Of a DNA stretch of 64,000 bases, positions 10,775 through 22,740 are shown in pieces (position 1 is the stretch's first letter; each line of letters starts with the position of its first letter). Below the pieces are notes generated by a model that ran no database searches, had not been told where the DNA came from, and worked only from the letters and a program-made list of their open reading frames with translations. Position numbers and translations under genes: made by a program. Source of the DNA: Pammene aurita (taxonomy: Eukaryota; Arthropoda; Insecta; Lepidoptera; Tortricidae); contig OX352295.1 of the NCBI GenBank assembly GCA_947086415.1, positions 9,493,501-9,557,500 of the forward strand, read 5' to 3'.

Positions 10775-11672
10775 TCCTACCATAGTCTCCTCGGCTGTGA
10801 CGCTGACGACACGGTAGTCTTTTGTTTAACGTTTATTTATTTGTTTTTCACACGTGCACATGTCTGTAGTCTTTTATACTCGAAGTGTGTATTGAGATAT
10901 AAAAGAAATTGAAACTTAGAGAGAATATAGAATGCAATTAAGGCTCTTTCACAAGTTGATATACCTAACATATAATATTATGTGACAATACATGACAACG
11001 TTTATAAATACAGCAGCCAATACCTGAGAAAAAATAACAAATGACCTTCTCACTACAATACAATATAACAGAGATGTTTAATAATAAAAATATTTTTGGA
11101 AGACGGTTATAAATACATTATTGGCTAATGAATGCAATCTAATATTAGCACTTGCTTTCTAAAAAAGTATTTACTAACAGGAATCGAACCAATGATAGTG
11201 TGTTTCAGTTGAACAGAGCCAATGGCCTACATCTATTTTTAGCACTCAAACTGCCATAGGGCCCGGTCGTTAGGACAGTGCTTCGTGGGTACACATACTT
11301 ACTCCTACCTACGAGTCAGTACAGTCTATTGAAAATGTTTTGATCAAACTTTGCTTTGCAAAAGGACTAACAACGATTAGTAGCTTTACATGAAATGGAG
11401 ACAATAGATGTCGACTTCTATTAAGTTTTGGCACAATTAAATGTGCCAATATTAGCTAATATGCAATATTTTGCTTGAGCTTAGGTATTTCCTCTCCTGA
11501 AATAAAAAATCGTATGAATGTATTTTCCGGTAGACACGGGATGCCAATATTTATCAATTAACTAATTCAGATCAGAACTGTTGCCTATTAAGTGAAAGCA
11601 TGCCATACGATTAAATAAATAAATAAAACAATCATTCAGCGCTTTTTTAATAAAAAGTAGCGTAAAAAAACC
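10775..11672. other. No gene seen
   Basis: About 900 bases without a supported feature. On the minus strand a B-box-like GGTTCGATTCC lies near 11181-11191, but I could not fold a tRNA around it. Confidence 0.35.
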
Positions 11673-11747
11673 TTTTTAGGGTTCCGTACCTCGAAAGGAA
11701 AAAACGGAACCCTTAAAGGATCACTTTGTTGTCCGTCTGTCTGTCTC

Positions 11748-11781
<34 letters not shown>

Positions 11782-12530
11782 AAGACCATTTTTCTCAGGA
11801 ACGCGTGGAGGTATTAAGCTGAAATTTATATCAAATACTCGGGTCTATTGTCCCTTGGAGCTGTAAAAAAATCAAACTTAAAAGCCAACGCAATCAAAAG
11901 ATACAGTTGTTTATGCTGCAAATTTTAGAGTTTTTCGGCACTCGCAAAACCTACGGGGTACTTCCCGTGAACTCAGAAACTTGAAATTTGGCACGAAGCA
12001 ACGTCATATAGCATAGACAATGGGAAAATTACAAAAAGTAGACATTTTTAGTATAATCATGCAAAAAAAAATATTTTTAAATTTGAAACTTACTACCTTT
12101 TTTCTCGTAAACACGTGGAGGTATTAAATTGAAATTCATGTCAAATACAGGGCTATAGGACCTTTCAGATGTAGCAAAACTTTTATGTCAACGCAATCAA
12201 AAGAAATAGCAAGTTAAGTCGCATATTTTGAAACTGAGTACTCGCAAGAAACTCAAAACCTAAAGGGTACTTCCCGTAAACTCAGAAACATGAAACTTGG
12301 CACGAAGAAACTTCATAAATCACAGACAAAGGAAAAATTACGAAAAGTAGACATTTTTAGTAAAATCATACAATTTTTTTTATTTTTTTTTAAACTTACT
12401 ACCTTTTTCCTCGTAAACGCGTAGAGGTCTTAAATTGAAATTAGTAATAAACATGCTACAACTTTTGCTTGTTATAGGTTTGTACGGAACCCTCGGTGCG
12501 CGAGTCCGACTCGCACTTGGCCGGTTTTTT
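11673..12530 (+). mobile_element. AGGGTTCCGTA family element, long copy A
   Basis: It begins with a hairpin (AGGGTTCCGT and ACGGAACCCT around a short loop) and a CTGT microsatellite. It ends with TACGGAACCCTCGG, the palindrome GTGCGCGAGTCCGACTCGCAC read as two arms, then TTGGCCGGTTTTTT. There is no open frame of note. The interior is a tandem duplication: the block starting at the AACGCGTGGAGGTATTAA-like motif recurs near 11800, 12110 and, partly, 12415, each time followed by GGGTACTTCCCGT and GGCACGAAG. Related copies lie at 29415, 31285, 34208 and 63467. This is a common lepidopteran nonautonomous repeat; its superfamily is not clear to me. Confidence 0.75.
11731..11781. repeat. (CTGT)n microsatellite
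   Basis: A run of GTCT/CTGT units with one CTCT interruption sits just after the left hairpin of element A. The same position holds shorter CTGT or GACA runs in the other copies, so it belongs to the element. Confidence 0.85.
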
Positions 12531-13007
12531 GACCTTTCTTAACCGTTGGCACCCTTGTATTGTACTGTAAAAAGTGAACCCAGTTTCGACATTTTAAACG
12601 ACATTATAAACACTGTAGAGGGCGTTGACACAGCTACGCTGTCAAGTTATTGATACAATTGATGGTGTCCGTTGATTTAGAAGTTCCCTGATCTAATATG
12701 CTGTTTAAGATGGTGTATGATGATTCTCACCCATCCACATGACATTTGTTCTTTTGGTTAGAAGCGAGTCACATTTCTTGGGATTCCTGTCTCTGAAAAA
12801 ATATGCATTATAATATAAGTCACTGTTAATTCAGTTTATTCTGTAGTAGTTACATGTTGTATAAACAATTTTTTTTGCGACGTTATTTCTTGTAGAGTCG
12901 GTGCAGTTGTATTTATAATAATATGTAGTGGATATTCAACTCTTTACACATACCTATGTATAATGAATGATTTCTTTTTATAGTGATATTATGAAAAACA
13001 AAATTGT
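12531..13007. other. No gene seen
   Basis: About 480 bases without a supported coding region or element end. Confidence 0.35.
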
Positions 13008-13155
13008 TAAACCAGCGCCACGGCTTGCCGCGGCATTACGCTGAGTGGGGATCCTATTTCAACGTCTGATTGTGCCTGTGTTAATGTTTCTAGGTTTAAT
13101 AATGTTTAATTTTGCGGCGTTAAAATAAATGTGTTTTCTTTCTTTCTTTTCTTTC
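13008..13155 (+). mobile_element. Retroposon tail with (CTTT)n, copy 1
   Basis: The sequence from CAGCGCCACGGCTTGCCGCGG through ATTACGCTGAGTG to TTGCGGCGTTAAAATAAATG ends in a TTTC simple repeat. The reverse complement of nearly the same sequence is at 51580-51722, which supports a dispersed SINE or 5'-truncated LINE. Confidence 0.65.
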
Positions 13156-13854
13156 TACTTAGCATTCACTGTATATGTATGCCCCATATTTATTAATATG
13201 TTAATATTAATATCAAATACTAATAGAACTTGGTCGAAAAAAAACGGAGAAAAATAAGTAGAGCCGATTTCAACTTTTTTTTTCTGTCCTCATTGACTGG
13301 AGTACAGACCGTTGACACATGACCAGTGTTCCGTGTTATTGATCGGATCGATCACAAACGCCCCTGATTACGGGTTACCGATTTAGAATGGCCTGAAATG
13401 TTTTTATGTCGAGCTTATTGACGGCTGAAGTCGGGTTTCAGAGAAGAGATCAAATCTGAAAAAAACAATTTTTGTGTTTAGTAATTAGACTAATTAGTTA
13501 AAATAAACTTACTTGATGTAATGTAAAATGAGTCATTCTGCGAATATTATGTAAGTTGTATAACTAGTATAACAATATAGATACACAGTTAATATAAATT
13601 AGCAGGTTTTAGCGATTGGTAGCGATATACATACAAGTAATATTCTAACTCTAAGCCAAAGTTATGCACGTAAACATATTAGGTAGAAATATTTGAAAAA
13701 AAAACTTTAATTGCAAAGGGTTATTAGTTATTACAGGGTCGAGGACGGACAAAGATGCATGGCCCAAACCAAAACATTTAGAGGACACAGTTCAGATAGG
13801 AAAGCATATCAAACGTTTTGTGAAGCAGTCAGATTTGTTTTTTTTCTTTTTATC
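13156..13854. other. No gene seen
   Basis: About 700 bases of AT-rich DNA with no recognisable feature. Confidence 0.35.
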
Positions 13855-14170
13855 TCTTGAAGAACTACGCATTATTGTGAATCTTTAAGATCTAATGTAT
13901 TACTATACTATTACTGTTTTGAAAACCGCCGAGTTTCTTGCCAGTCATAATACTATTGTGTCTTCTTGAAGAACTACGCATTATTGTGAATCTTTAAGAT
14001 CTAATGTATGACTACTGTTACTATTTTGAAAATCGTCGAGTTTCTTGCCGGTAATAATACTTCTCGGGTCAGACGTGCAGGGTTAGAACCGGTGGTAGTT
14101 TTTTTTCTCTGACGTTAATAAGTGCATTGTAATGTGCCTAAATTGAAGAATAAATATCTTGTATCTTTAA
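13855..14170 (+). mobile_element. LINE 3' tail with internal 109-bp tandem duplication
   Basis: A unit starting TCTTGAAGAACTACGCATTA occurs at 13855 and 13964, and each copy ends in GAGTTTCTTGCCxGT. It is followed by CTTCTCGGGTCAGACGTGCA, GAACCGGTGGTAG and a final GAATAAATATCTTGTAT. That order is a common lepidopteran LINE 3' end. No coding remains. Confidence 0.6.
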
Positions 14171-14640
14171 AAAAATACTTGAACTTTTAGAAACCTGTTC
14201 TGCATAATGATTTTATAACTATTAACATAACACAGTAGCTATTTATTACATCTTACGCAAACGAGTTTAATTCCAGTTTTAGATTTACCAAATCATAAGA
14301 AATCATAATGAATATTTTATTTAGAACTCTACCAGATCGCTACCAATACCAATATGCATTTAGCTTAAATTTTCTAACTTTATAAGTAAACAAAACCGTT
14401 ATAGCTATTCAGGGTAATTTATATGTCATTTACGTCCACCCCAAACAATAAAACTCCCTTAAACCAACAAGCCCTTGGCCCATAGAAATTGTTACCTGCC
14501 CCTACATTTTACTAAAAATACACTTCACGGTGTATAAACAGTACTACCCAGATAAAAAAAAGATGTCGTGTCTTCTAATAATTGTATAGAATTTAGCTGC
14601 CTTCTCAATTTGGTCGGTTTGCAGGCGCGGGCGCAGCGCT
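14171..14640. other. No gene seen
   Basis: About 470 bases of AT-rich sequence lie before a GC-rich island at 14620-14710. Confidence 0.35.
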
Positions 14641-14649
14641 ATGGATCGT

Positions 14650-14745
14650 CGCCTGTCAGTTGCTCTCGCGCATCGATCCACGCTGCCGCGTAGATCTCGA
14701 TCGATAGTTCAGTGATTTAGTTATCTAAAGAGTGTAAGGACAGTG
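14650..14745 (+). promoter_or_regulatory. Possible Inr + DPE core promoter
   Basis: A GC-rich island rises from AT-rich surroundings at 14620-14700. At 14709-14713 TCAGT matches the arthropod initiator, giving a predicted start at A14711. GGACA at 14738-14742 then falls exactly at +28 to +32 and fits the downstream promoter element RGWYV. A second TCAGT lies at 14656-14660. There is no TATA box at -30. No coding exon could be recognised downstream, so this would be a non-coding first exon or a chance match. Confidence 0.3.
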
Positions 14746-15889
14746 GTCATTTCGGATACATTTGGAGTTTGTTCAACTTGTAATTCATGATAGGTTTGTT
14801 TATCTATTTTATGACATTTTAATTTACTTAGATAACTGATAGTGGTTTGAGTATTTTTATTAAGTATCATATTTATATTAATTTATTTATTTATTTAGTG
14901 ATTCGAATCATCTCAGTGACTTTTTTTTATCGCTGATGTAAACAATGAAATGAGTCATTGGCAGTGAATCAGTGGCAAAATTGGTGCCCTTAGGTATCAT
15001 TAACATGAGTATCTAATACTCGATACGATTCAGACGTTGCATAAAGCTATATCGCTGATTTGTTTACTGTTTGTAACCATAAAGCACAGTAAGTTTATGT
15101 AACCGGTCAGCTAATTAAATCAAGGCTTTTAGCTAAGACTTCTTAATAAAAAATTGAATAATACCTAATCAAAAGTTATGCATAGTATACCGTATTTATT
15201 AAAACTTTATTGGAAATAAAATATACAAATAGCAGATTTCATTAGGGACACGTTTTACAAAAAAAAAATTTCGTAATTTTTTTTTCTTGTAAAAAGTCAC
15301 TTTTTTCTCATTAGTAAATTACTACAACAAAATCGAAAATTATCATTACGCTGGGTATGTATATTCCAAGTTTAAACTCTATTGAAATCATCAGATGATC
15401 ACATTAATTAAAATTTCAGCACACATAACACTCTATTCATGTTCATTCATTTAAATATTTTTTTTAGTATAATGCCTACTGTAGGTACATTAGGGATTGA
15501 ATAATAAGTTAGAATTATCGATGAATCACTATTGATTTTGAATGTTTTCTCAAGCTGTCGACCGGCCGTTCAAACATTGACTTAACCCCTGATAGGCACG
15601 TATGCTATCTATTCTAAGGTCAAAAACGCCTCCAACATTTCTCTATTATTATCGTTAGACAGAATAATATTGTTCGCAACTTAAGGAATACTATTTATCT
15701 CTTCCTTAGGTTTAGGTTGACACTGTTGTTTCTTATTGTGTGTATTATATATGTATATATGTACGTATATGTATGTTTATTTTGTATTTATTTAAGTATG
15801 TATATTCATATGAATGTGCTGTGTTATCTATTTCGTCTCTTTTGTTTCTATGCACCACCTACTGCTTATTGTTTTTCTCTAGTCTCCAC
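14746..15889. other. No gene seen
   Basis: About 1.1 kb. Short frames at 15717-16042 are low-complexity and run into the LINE tail; I treat them as non-coding. Confidence 0.35.
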
Positions 15890-16038
15890 TACCCAAAGGT
15901 TGTCTGGAAGAAATCGCTCATTAGCGATAATACCGCCTGTTGTTACCTCTACCTAAATTTATCTAATTGTAAAATTTGTGCTTGTAACTGTATGAGGTGT
16001 GCAATAAAGAGTATTTATTATTATTATTATTATTATTG
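15890..16038 (+). mobile_element. LINE 3' tail (GAGGTGTGCAATAAAG type), copy 2
   Basis: CCCAAAGGTTGTCTGGAAG, then ATCGCTCATTAGCGATAATA and CCGCCTGTTGT, lead to TGAGGTGTGCAATAAAGAGT and a (TTA)n tail at about 16012-16037. It matches the copy at 9025-9136. The first part probably encodes the last residues of a LINE ORF, but only a few codons remain. Confidence 0.65.
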
Positions 16039-16504
16039 TTAAAAATAACAGCCATTTGAATGACTTAACTAATTGGATTATTCTTTCGTAATGCTGACGA
16101 TCCTGGGTGAGTTCTCTGCTGATTAATCGAGAGTTTTTATTTGATGACATAGATGGATCACTTATGAGACGTCGTTTCGTAATTGTGATTAAACATGACG
16201 ATCAAACAGTATGTGACTTGACAGTTTATTTGTTATTCTCTACAGTTTGACACTACAACATGTGTCTAATCAATCGAATAATAAAATGTAGTACCTATAA
16301 GAAGTATCTTTAAAAGCAAGTTGTGTCCTAGCAAACAAAAGTCGGAAAATAAAAGCAAAATTAATTTTTTAGTCCAAATGCCAATCGTAACCCAAATCCA
16401 AACATAACGATCGCAATAAATTGATATGATTTACACATCTGCGAACTGAGAACACACGGGTTTTAATGTAATTAATTGAATTTTTTTTGATTTGCCAAAC
16501 TACC
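16039..16504. other. No gene seen
   Basis: About 470 bases without a supported feature. Confidence 0.35.
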
Positions 16505-16870
16505 TTATATAGGGTGGGGCCTGTAACTAAAGCAAAAAATTAAAACGTACATTCTAGTCCTCAAACTAGACAACTTTTGTGTTGCAACTTTTTAAAATCA
16601 TAAAGTTTTTAGATTGTTATTTTTTCAAACAAAGTAAATAGTATTTTCAATGTACTTAAAACTCCGTCTAATTGACATCGCCTGTCAGTCTAGTCACTCT
16701 ACAGACATAGTCAATTTCATAGTACATTGCGTGTTCGAATTAACTTTAAAATGTAATAAAATTCAAACCGCAAGTTTTTTTTCAAACTCGTCAAACAAAC
16801 GTTGCGTAGTTTGAGGAGAAGAATGTACATTTAAATTTTTTGCTTTAGTTACAGGCCCCACCGTGTATAT
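16505..16870. mobile_element. MITE with GGTGGGGCCTGTAACT ends
   Basis: GGTGGGGCCTGTAACTAAAG at the left is matched by its reverse complement at the right (CTTTAGTTACAGGCCCCACC). Pairing continues through GTACATTC and TCCTCAAACTA, giving arms of about 60 bp around a 240-bp AT-rich interior. TATA/TATA flanks suggest a TA target. No coding is present. Confidence 0.8.
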
Positions 16871-17324
16871 GTTCTGTCTATCTCTCAAGGTGTAATGTTT
16901 ACAATAAATTTACTGTCAGCTCAATACGACAGCTGCTTTTGATAAAACATTACAGGAACATATTGAAAATTTATTCAAAAGTGAACCCGAGCAAGTCAAT
17001 GATAAATGAGAAAAATATTCATAAAACAGTTAATGACTCTCCCGAATCAACATCTTGTAAAATGTAAATTTTCTCAAAAACGGTAGTTTCCATCGCTCTT
17101 AAAGCAAGTGTTGACCGCACCGCAAGTGTAAAAAACCTCTTCCCATGATGAATGGGGCCCTTGTTGTGGTTTTTATCAAATCATGGTGTTTCCGGTACTC
17201 GAGAACCGGATGGTAGCGATTAATTTTGAGACGTTCCGGTAATGGGAGCGGTTCCAAAGGTGTACTAAAGTCTGGGAACTTGGAAACTGGTCATATTGTA
17301 GAGTTTCTTCTTACTTGATTATGA
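16871..17324. other. No gene seen
   Basis: About 450 bases. No reading frame or terminal repeat is recognisable. Confidence 0.35.
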
Positions 17325-17400
17325 ACACTTATAAATGAAATGAAATGAAAGCATTTATTTCGGACAACGATACATCCATATTATGTTAGTATAAGAACTT
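17325..17400 (-). mobile_element. Possible LINE 3' tail, minus strand
   Basis: GAAATGAAATGAAAGCATTT followed by ATTTCGGACAACG looks like the reversed tail (AAATGC, then a CATTT repeat) of a 5'-truncated LINE. Only the tail is recognisable, so this is tentative. Confidence 0.35.
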
Positions 17401-17527
17401 TTACTAAAAGTAAACTTATGTTATTAAGAACTTATATTGATAAATAAAATTACTTAGCTTAGGGTCATGTTTATTGAATTTTGTTTAATCGGCTTTGTAT
17501 CCAACCAAAGTGTTGTTTGTTAGAGCC

Positions 17528-17597
17528 TGTCCGGAAAGACAAGTGTCGTAAAACCTATGCGCTCCCATATAAACCACTACACTTATCTTTCCAGACA
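17528..17597. repeat. Small inverted repeat
   Basis: TGTCCGGAAAGACAAGTGT pairs with ACACTTATCTTTCCAGACA across a 32-nt spacer. It may be a tiny MITE remnant or a hairpin. Confidence 0.45.
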
Positions 17598-19690
17598 AAT
17601 ATATGTCTATAACAAAATTCCTAAAGAGTTAACTGTGTTCTGTGAATGTGTGATGTGATGACATGTGTAGAATTTTGTAAAAATCATGTTTTTAATGGTT
17701 TCTAAATACTCTTATTTGTCTATTAAACTGTTAAATTTCAAATACGAAAGCGATATATAGGATTTCTTTAGGGCCTGTTAATTATCTCAGAATCAAAAGG
17801 AAAGGTCTAACAATGTTTAAAATAATTATTCTATCCTACTTGTACAAGTCACTCTTCTAAAATCTAACACACGATTTGCAAACACCCAATCGAAAGTTCA
17901 TTTTTTCTTTACAACTTAATAACGTCACTTCATTGAAGTTGTCGTATGAACTTCGAATTAACGTCGCATGAATTTATCATTAAATTGATACCTGAAAAAA
18001 GAGGTAGCGATAAAAAGTTTTGGAGATATGATTAAGTTGGTGAACCGGTTTACAGATTGCTTTTCAATTACGCTATATAAATTTTAAAGTTACGAATATG
18101 GTAAGACATGTTTCGTTTTCTCACACAGTGGAGTTTACCGTAAATATTATGGGTTTGGGATATGGGGATAAAATTTAATGTAAACGACCGCCATGTGACG
18201 GAGATTAGCTACCGCTTAGAATCTGGAGTAGATTTAGTAATCACGTAAAGATTCTTAAGATCGGTTGTGTAAACATCCGTTAGACATGTAATTATCTGAT
18301 GTAATCAATATTTTAAATATTAGTAACAGATTAGTAATGCCTAAAGATGCTTCCGGAAATTACGCAAAAGGTTTCAGATCTTAAAATAAAAATAAAACTG
18401 CATATTCTGTTCATAATGAAAAAAGAAACAAAATTAAAGCGCTATAGTTGGAGGACCAGTTGTCACAAATCCTGATTTTAAATGTATTTATTCTTATCGT
18501 AAGTCAAATCTCAATCTATACATGATACTCAGAAAGATTCCCCTTTTTCTGTAATAGAGAAAGTCTTTTATTTCTTCTAGAATCAACTGGCTGTAACATG
18601 TAGTTAGACTCAATTACAGCGTAGTAAATTCTCAGTTGTAGCACCTGTCAGTCGCCACCGGGCAAACCCGGTTGCGGAATGTTATAATAGCTGCTTCCTG
18701 AGCATTTGAAATTTGCTGAGGCCTTGTTGAGATCAGCAATAAAGTGTTGTTAGATTACAGGGCAGCGTCAAGCAAATTGTTTATCTCCCTGTAATTTTCG
18801 GAAGAAAAAACTAGCATGCAAGACGTCTGTGCTACTATTTTCTTGTGAAACAATAGTAGGGGTTCTAATGAGGATAATGAAAGAAAATTATCTATTCTGT
18901 CAGTCATATCAATAAAAATGCACAATATCTTCTTATTTCGATATTTATACTTTTTTTGATTAGTTATATCTGTACACATACGGATTTGATAACATTCATA
19001 GATCTCTCTTGTGTAAGTACCTACTGCTATAATATTATCTTCTATCAAAATTTACTTACTGCAAAAAAAAAAGTAAAACATCACATACTAAACAACCAAC
19101 TACATAACATATATGGCTATATCAATATTTCTTCACCGCTGTCTTTGTCCCTAATAATTCATAACTATTTCTAGTTACAACAGTATACTTACACAAAGCA
19201 AATGTCATGATAGCGTTTAAACAGCATGATAGCACCAACGATTTGTAGCTTTGTCTACTAATTCACAACTAATGACAAGTTGACATAACAGATAAGACCA
19301 CGTGTGGGCGAAAATGAGTCACTAATAGCAACGGTCACTTCATGTGAGATGGTATCTAACAAAAACAGATAAGTGATTATTAGCGCGTTGAATAAGAAGT
19401 ATAAATTGTTTAATTATTGTTAATAGGTTACGTCATATTTATGTAATTAATGAATAGGCTTTTAAGGTCAATGTCCTCAAAGCGTTAAGTCGGTTAAAAA
19501 ACAACTTAATATCCTTAAAGGTAAAAATCGTTCTAAGAAATTTTTCCTTACATTTCATTCATGTTTCTTAAATTGTCCGTAATGTTCCTTCAACTACTTT
19601 ATATTTTCATGTGTTTTTCATGCGTTTAGAAGACGTGGATGCTAGACGGCATAATCGGCATATAAGAAAGACTCGCTTTAAGCCCTTTTA
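17598..19690. other. No gene seen
   Basis: About 2.1 kb of AT-rich DNA. Short frames near 18755-19174 are low-complexity and show no domain. Confidence 0.35.
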
Positions 19691-19700
19691 AATATACACG

Positions 19701-19862
19701 TACAACCCAGCTGGTCAACTTCACTGTGCCTCGTGTGACCGCGTCTTCAAGACGAAATCTGGCATTGCAAGTCATACCCGAGGCTTTCATAATCCGGGAA
19801 GGAATAATTGACGGAGTCGCTGTCGCCGGATACGGCGAGGAGGGAATGATGATGATGATTTT
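19701..19862 (+). mobile_element. LINE C-terminus with C2H2 finger and (ATG)n tail
   Basis: Reading from 19701, the frame gives a C-x2-C-x12-H-x4-H zinc finger (LHCASCDRVFKTKSG, then IASHTRGFH) and stops at 19809-19811. The stop is followed by about 35 bases and (ATG)n at 19846-19860. A C-terminal C2H2 finger before a simple-repeat tail is typical of some non-LTR retrotransposons. Only the last 36 or so codons survive, upstream is not recognisable, and there is no start codon. The LINE clade cannot be named from this. Confidence 0.55.
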
Positions 19863-22690
19863 TATGCGGTACCTATGGCATTATACGATGAAAAATATAC
19901 ATTTATCAGCTCGTTCTTAATAATGTTCAGCGTTCTACATTTAGTTAGTACACGGAGTAGACGGAGGGCCGTCAAGTATTTATTGACTGTCAAACTATCA
20001 TTTTCTTATATACAGTCATAGGTGATATAATACTGAGACAATGAGTGCATTTTGCCACCGGATGCGTACGCGCAGGTACGGGATGCACGCTCCGCTGCCG
20101 GACGGGTTTGTCACACAAAGCCACAGGAGTGTAACCTGTTCATGGTAAAATTGAACACCGCAATACATGCGAGAGTTTGGGTCATGGTTGTAAAAAAATA
20201 ACTATACCGCGATTTGAGCTGGGTTCCGATAGTAATGATGACAGCTAATTGAAGGACAATAAGACTGAAAACGTATGGATCTTGTGTATACAAAGTGCTC
20301 TTTCTTTCTCACATATCTGATGACAGTTCGCGGCGAAGGGACAAACATTTATACAAAGCGGCGATGGCTACCACAATAAATATTTTAACATTTTGAATTT
20401 TATGCACTCTTTAGTTATAGAAAACGATAAAATAAGTTATAGAAAATGATAATCATTACATCATTAGGTATTAAATGTGGTTTGTAGATATACTAGAGAT
20501 GTTCAATGAACATCTCAACTTGTAATATCTCTATTGTTCATAAACAAAAGCATCGCCAATAATTTATGTACTTAAATTATTCTCATGTAGGTACATTCTT
20601 CTGTATCTTGTTTATTACAATTGTTTTCATTAGTTATTTAAGATATCCCTATACATATGTACCTACATACATATATGATGATTCGTGACATTATTGTTAA
20701 GAAATTGGCTCATTCTTATAAAACAAGTAAGTACTTACCTAGTATTAGCAAATGAAAAAGATGACTTATAACAAGGTATTTCTTAGATGGCACTACTAAT
20801 ATTTACTAATATTACTATTTATTTCAAGACCTTGAAATAAAATGACATTGTATTTTTAGCGAAATCATATCAATTGTCCCCATTCATTCTATTCGTCACG
20901 ATTCCATGTAAACTGCGCACTTAATGCACTCATTATTATTATAACCATTCTATCTTGAGCTCCTACTCCTCTCATCACACTGCAATTTGTATTCCGACGA
21001 GAACTTCATAGCGTTTTTGAGATCACATTCTTCTGGTCGATATCATGACCACTTTCTTTGGACCCTCTTAGCTTTACAACAAAAGAAACTTCAAGAAGTA
21101 ATTGCTAACTGGTCAGAGTCTCATCTAATTCTGGTGGTACAACATTTAATAGACCCTGCATCTTAGATCATGTGACATCGTCTATAATCAGGTCATGACC
21201 TTCATTTAATCTGGATCCGTCATGGGAATCGTATGGTGTTACAGATTAAATGGGATTGGATTCGGTTATTGTGTCTAATTGTTATGGTTCAGTAGGCATG
21301 ACTCAGTTTTCCATGGAGGTACGTAAATTAGGATGTACTGAGAATTCCGGTTTCTGATGCGTGACGGATTTAATGGTTGCTTACTTAGTTCAATTTATGC
21401 GTTTTTTTAGGAACGTATGATGTATGCTTGAAGTATAATAAAAACAGTCGTCGGTGGCACAGTAGCTATAACTTTGGTACATAAAACACTATAAGTAACT
21501 AGGGATGTAAACTTTTACGCTTTTGTATAGGTACCGCGAATAAAACAAAATCTCTTTCTTGTTTGTCATTCAAATAAAAAACTGAAGGCTTTCTGATGTC
21601 GTGAAATATTATAAAACCACATTTCTCACGGAAACACTGCGATCTGATAAAAACATTATCGTATCTTCCAAAGATTTCCAACAAGCACAATATCAAATGT
21701 AAAACACCTTTTTCCCGAGTTTCTCGATCGCCTGCATTTCTCACAGGGCCGGGTACATTGAATATAAAGCTTAGGATAATTTTTTACCATCCCGCTCACA
21801 ATTACTTCACAAGCACCATTAAACCGTAAATGGTCGCTATTCGGATCTCCTCGTTCAAGCATACTACTATTTACTTCATCCTCTGTTTCTTGTTACATAT
21901 TGTTATCTGCTTTACAATACTAGTCTTTATTTTGAAGGGCTTTGAGTTGATAAGTGTATGTGCCCTTCCGTCGTGTATTATCATTGTTAATTTCAGCAAT
22001 GTAATCCTCTTGACAATTGCTTGATTACAACAATTAATCGCAATTGAAAGGAATTCATTGGACTTCCTTCCTTGACTTTGTTTCAACATACTTTATGCTT
22101 TAGCCATTTTTGTCATTGAACAATGCAACATTTGTTGATGCAAGTTTTTGGCATGGATGTATATATTTTTTCTTTGAGCAAGTTTTACAAGTATCTAACC
22201 TTGTTTATCACTAAAATATTTTAAACGTTGTCGATGTCCTTAAAGACAATGTTGACATTCAATCTTTTGGTCATGTTCATATGATTCAGTTTAGGAGATA
22301 CTCAAGTTAATTTAGCGACATTGTACCCATTTACTGCAATGACGAGTTTTTTGTCATTATAGAGAGTGCGATGTTTTTTTGTGGAATTTTTAATATAAAT
22401 CAATAAAATCAATATTTTTTTTTTCTAATATAAAATAATTCACAAAATTTTAGAAATTTCCTGTTGCAAAATAAAAATACTGTACAGTTATCAATATCCT
22501 TCAACGAAAATGTTCCATTTTTCTCGTTTCGCGGTCAATAATACTTTTGGGAGAACTCATCAGTATAATCAGAGAGCCGTACGATGCCTATTGTCCTCAA
22601 AATCCCCGTACTTACAATGCTGCTTCCCCGAAGCGGCAGGAAGCGAGCGAACTGTGCCGCTTAGCTCGATCCTGTGCATTAGTAATGTGG
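19863..22690. other. No gene seen
   Basis: About 2.8 kb, the longest stretch with almost nothing recognisable. Minor items are a direct repeat of AGTTATAGAAAA at 20414 and 20436, and a short hairpin GAGATGTTCA/TGAACATCTC near 20492. Frames around 21499-22089 overlap on both strands and carry no known domain. Confidence 0.4.
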
Positions 22691-22740
22691 TGATGAAATT
22701 CAGTTAGCGCTGCAGTCGTACGTGCAAGTCTAGGTTGTAC
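22691..22740 (+). promoter_or_regulatory. Weak initiator-like site
   Basis: TTCAGTT (A at 22702) matches the arthropod initiator and lies in a locally GC-richer patch (22600-22730). No downstream element fits at the required spacing and no TATA box precedes it, so support is slight. Confidence 0.15.

Noticed and set aside
10688..10912. Short protein-coding gene
   Set aside because: Composition follows the GC stem and then a T-rich run; no domain or signal of coding.
11181..11191. B-box (GGTTCGATTCC on the minus strand) of a tRNA or SINE
   Set aside because: No D arm, anticodon arm or acceptor could be folded around it.
21499..22089. Overlapping frames on both strands as small genes
   Set aside because: Low-complexity hydrophobic translations with no motif; opposite-strand overlap suggests chance.
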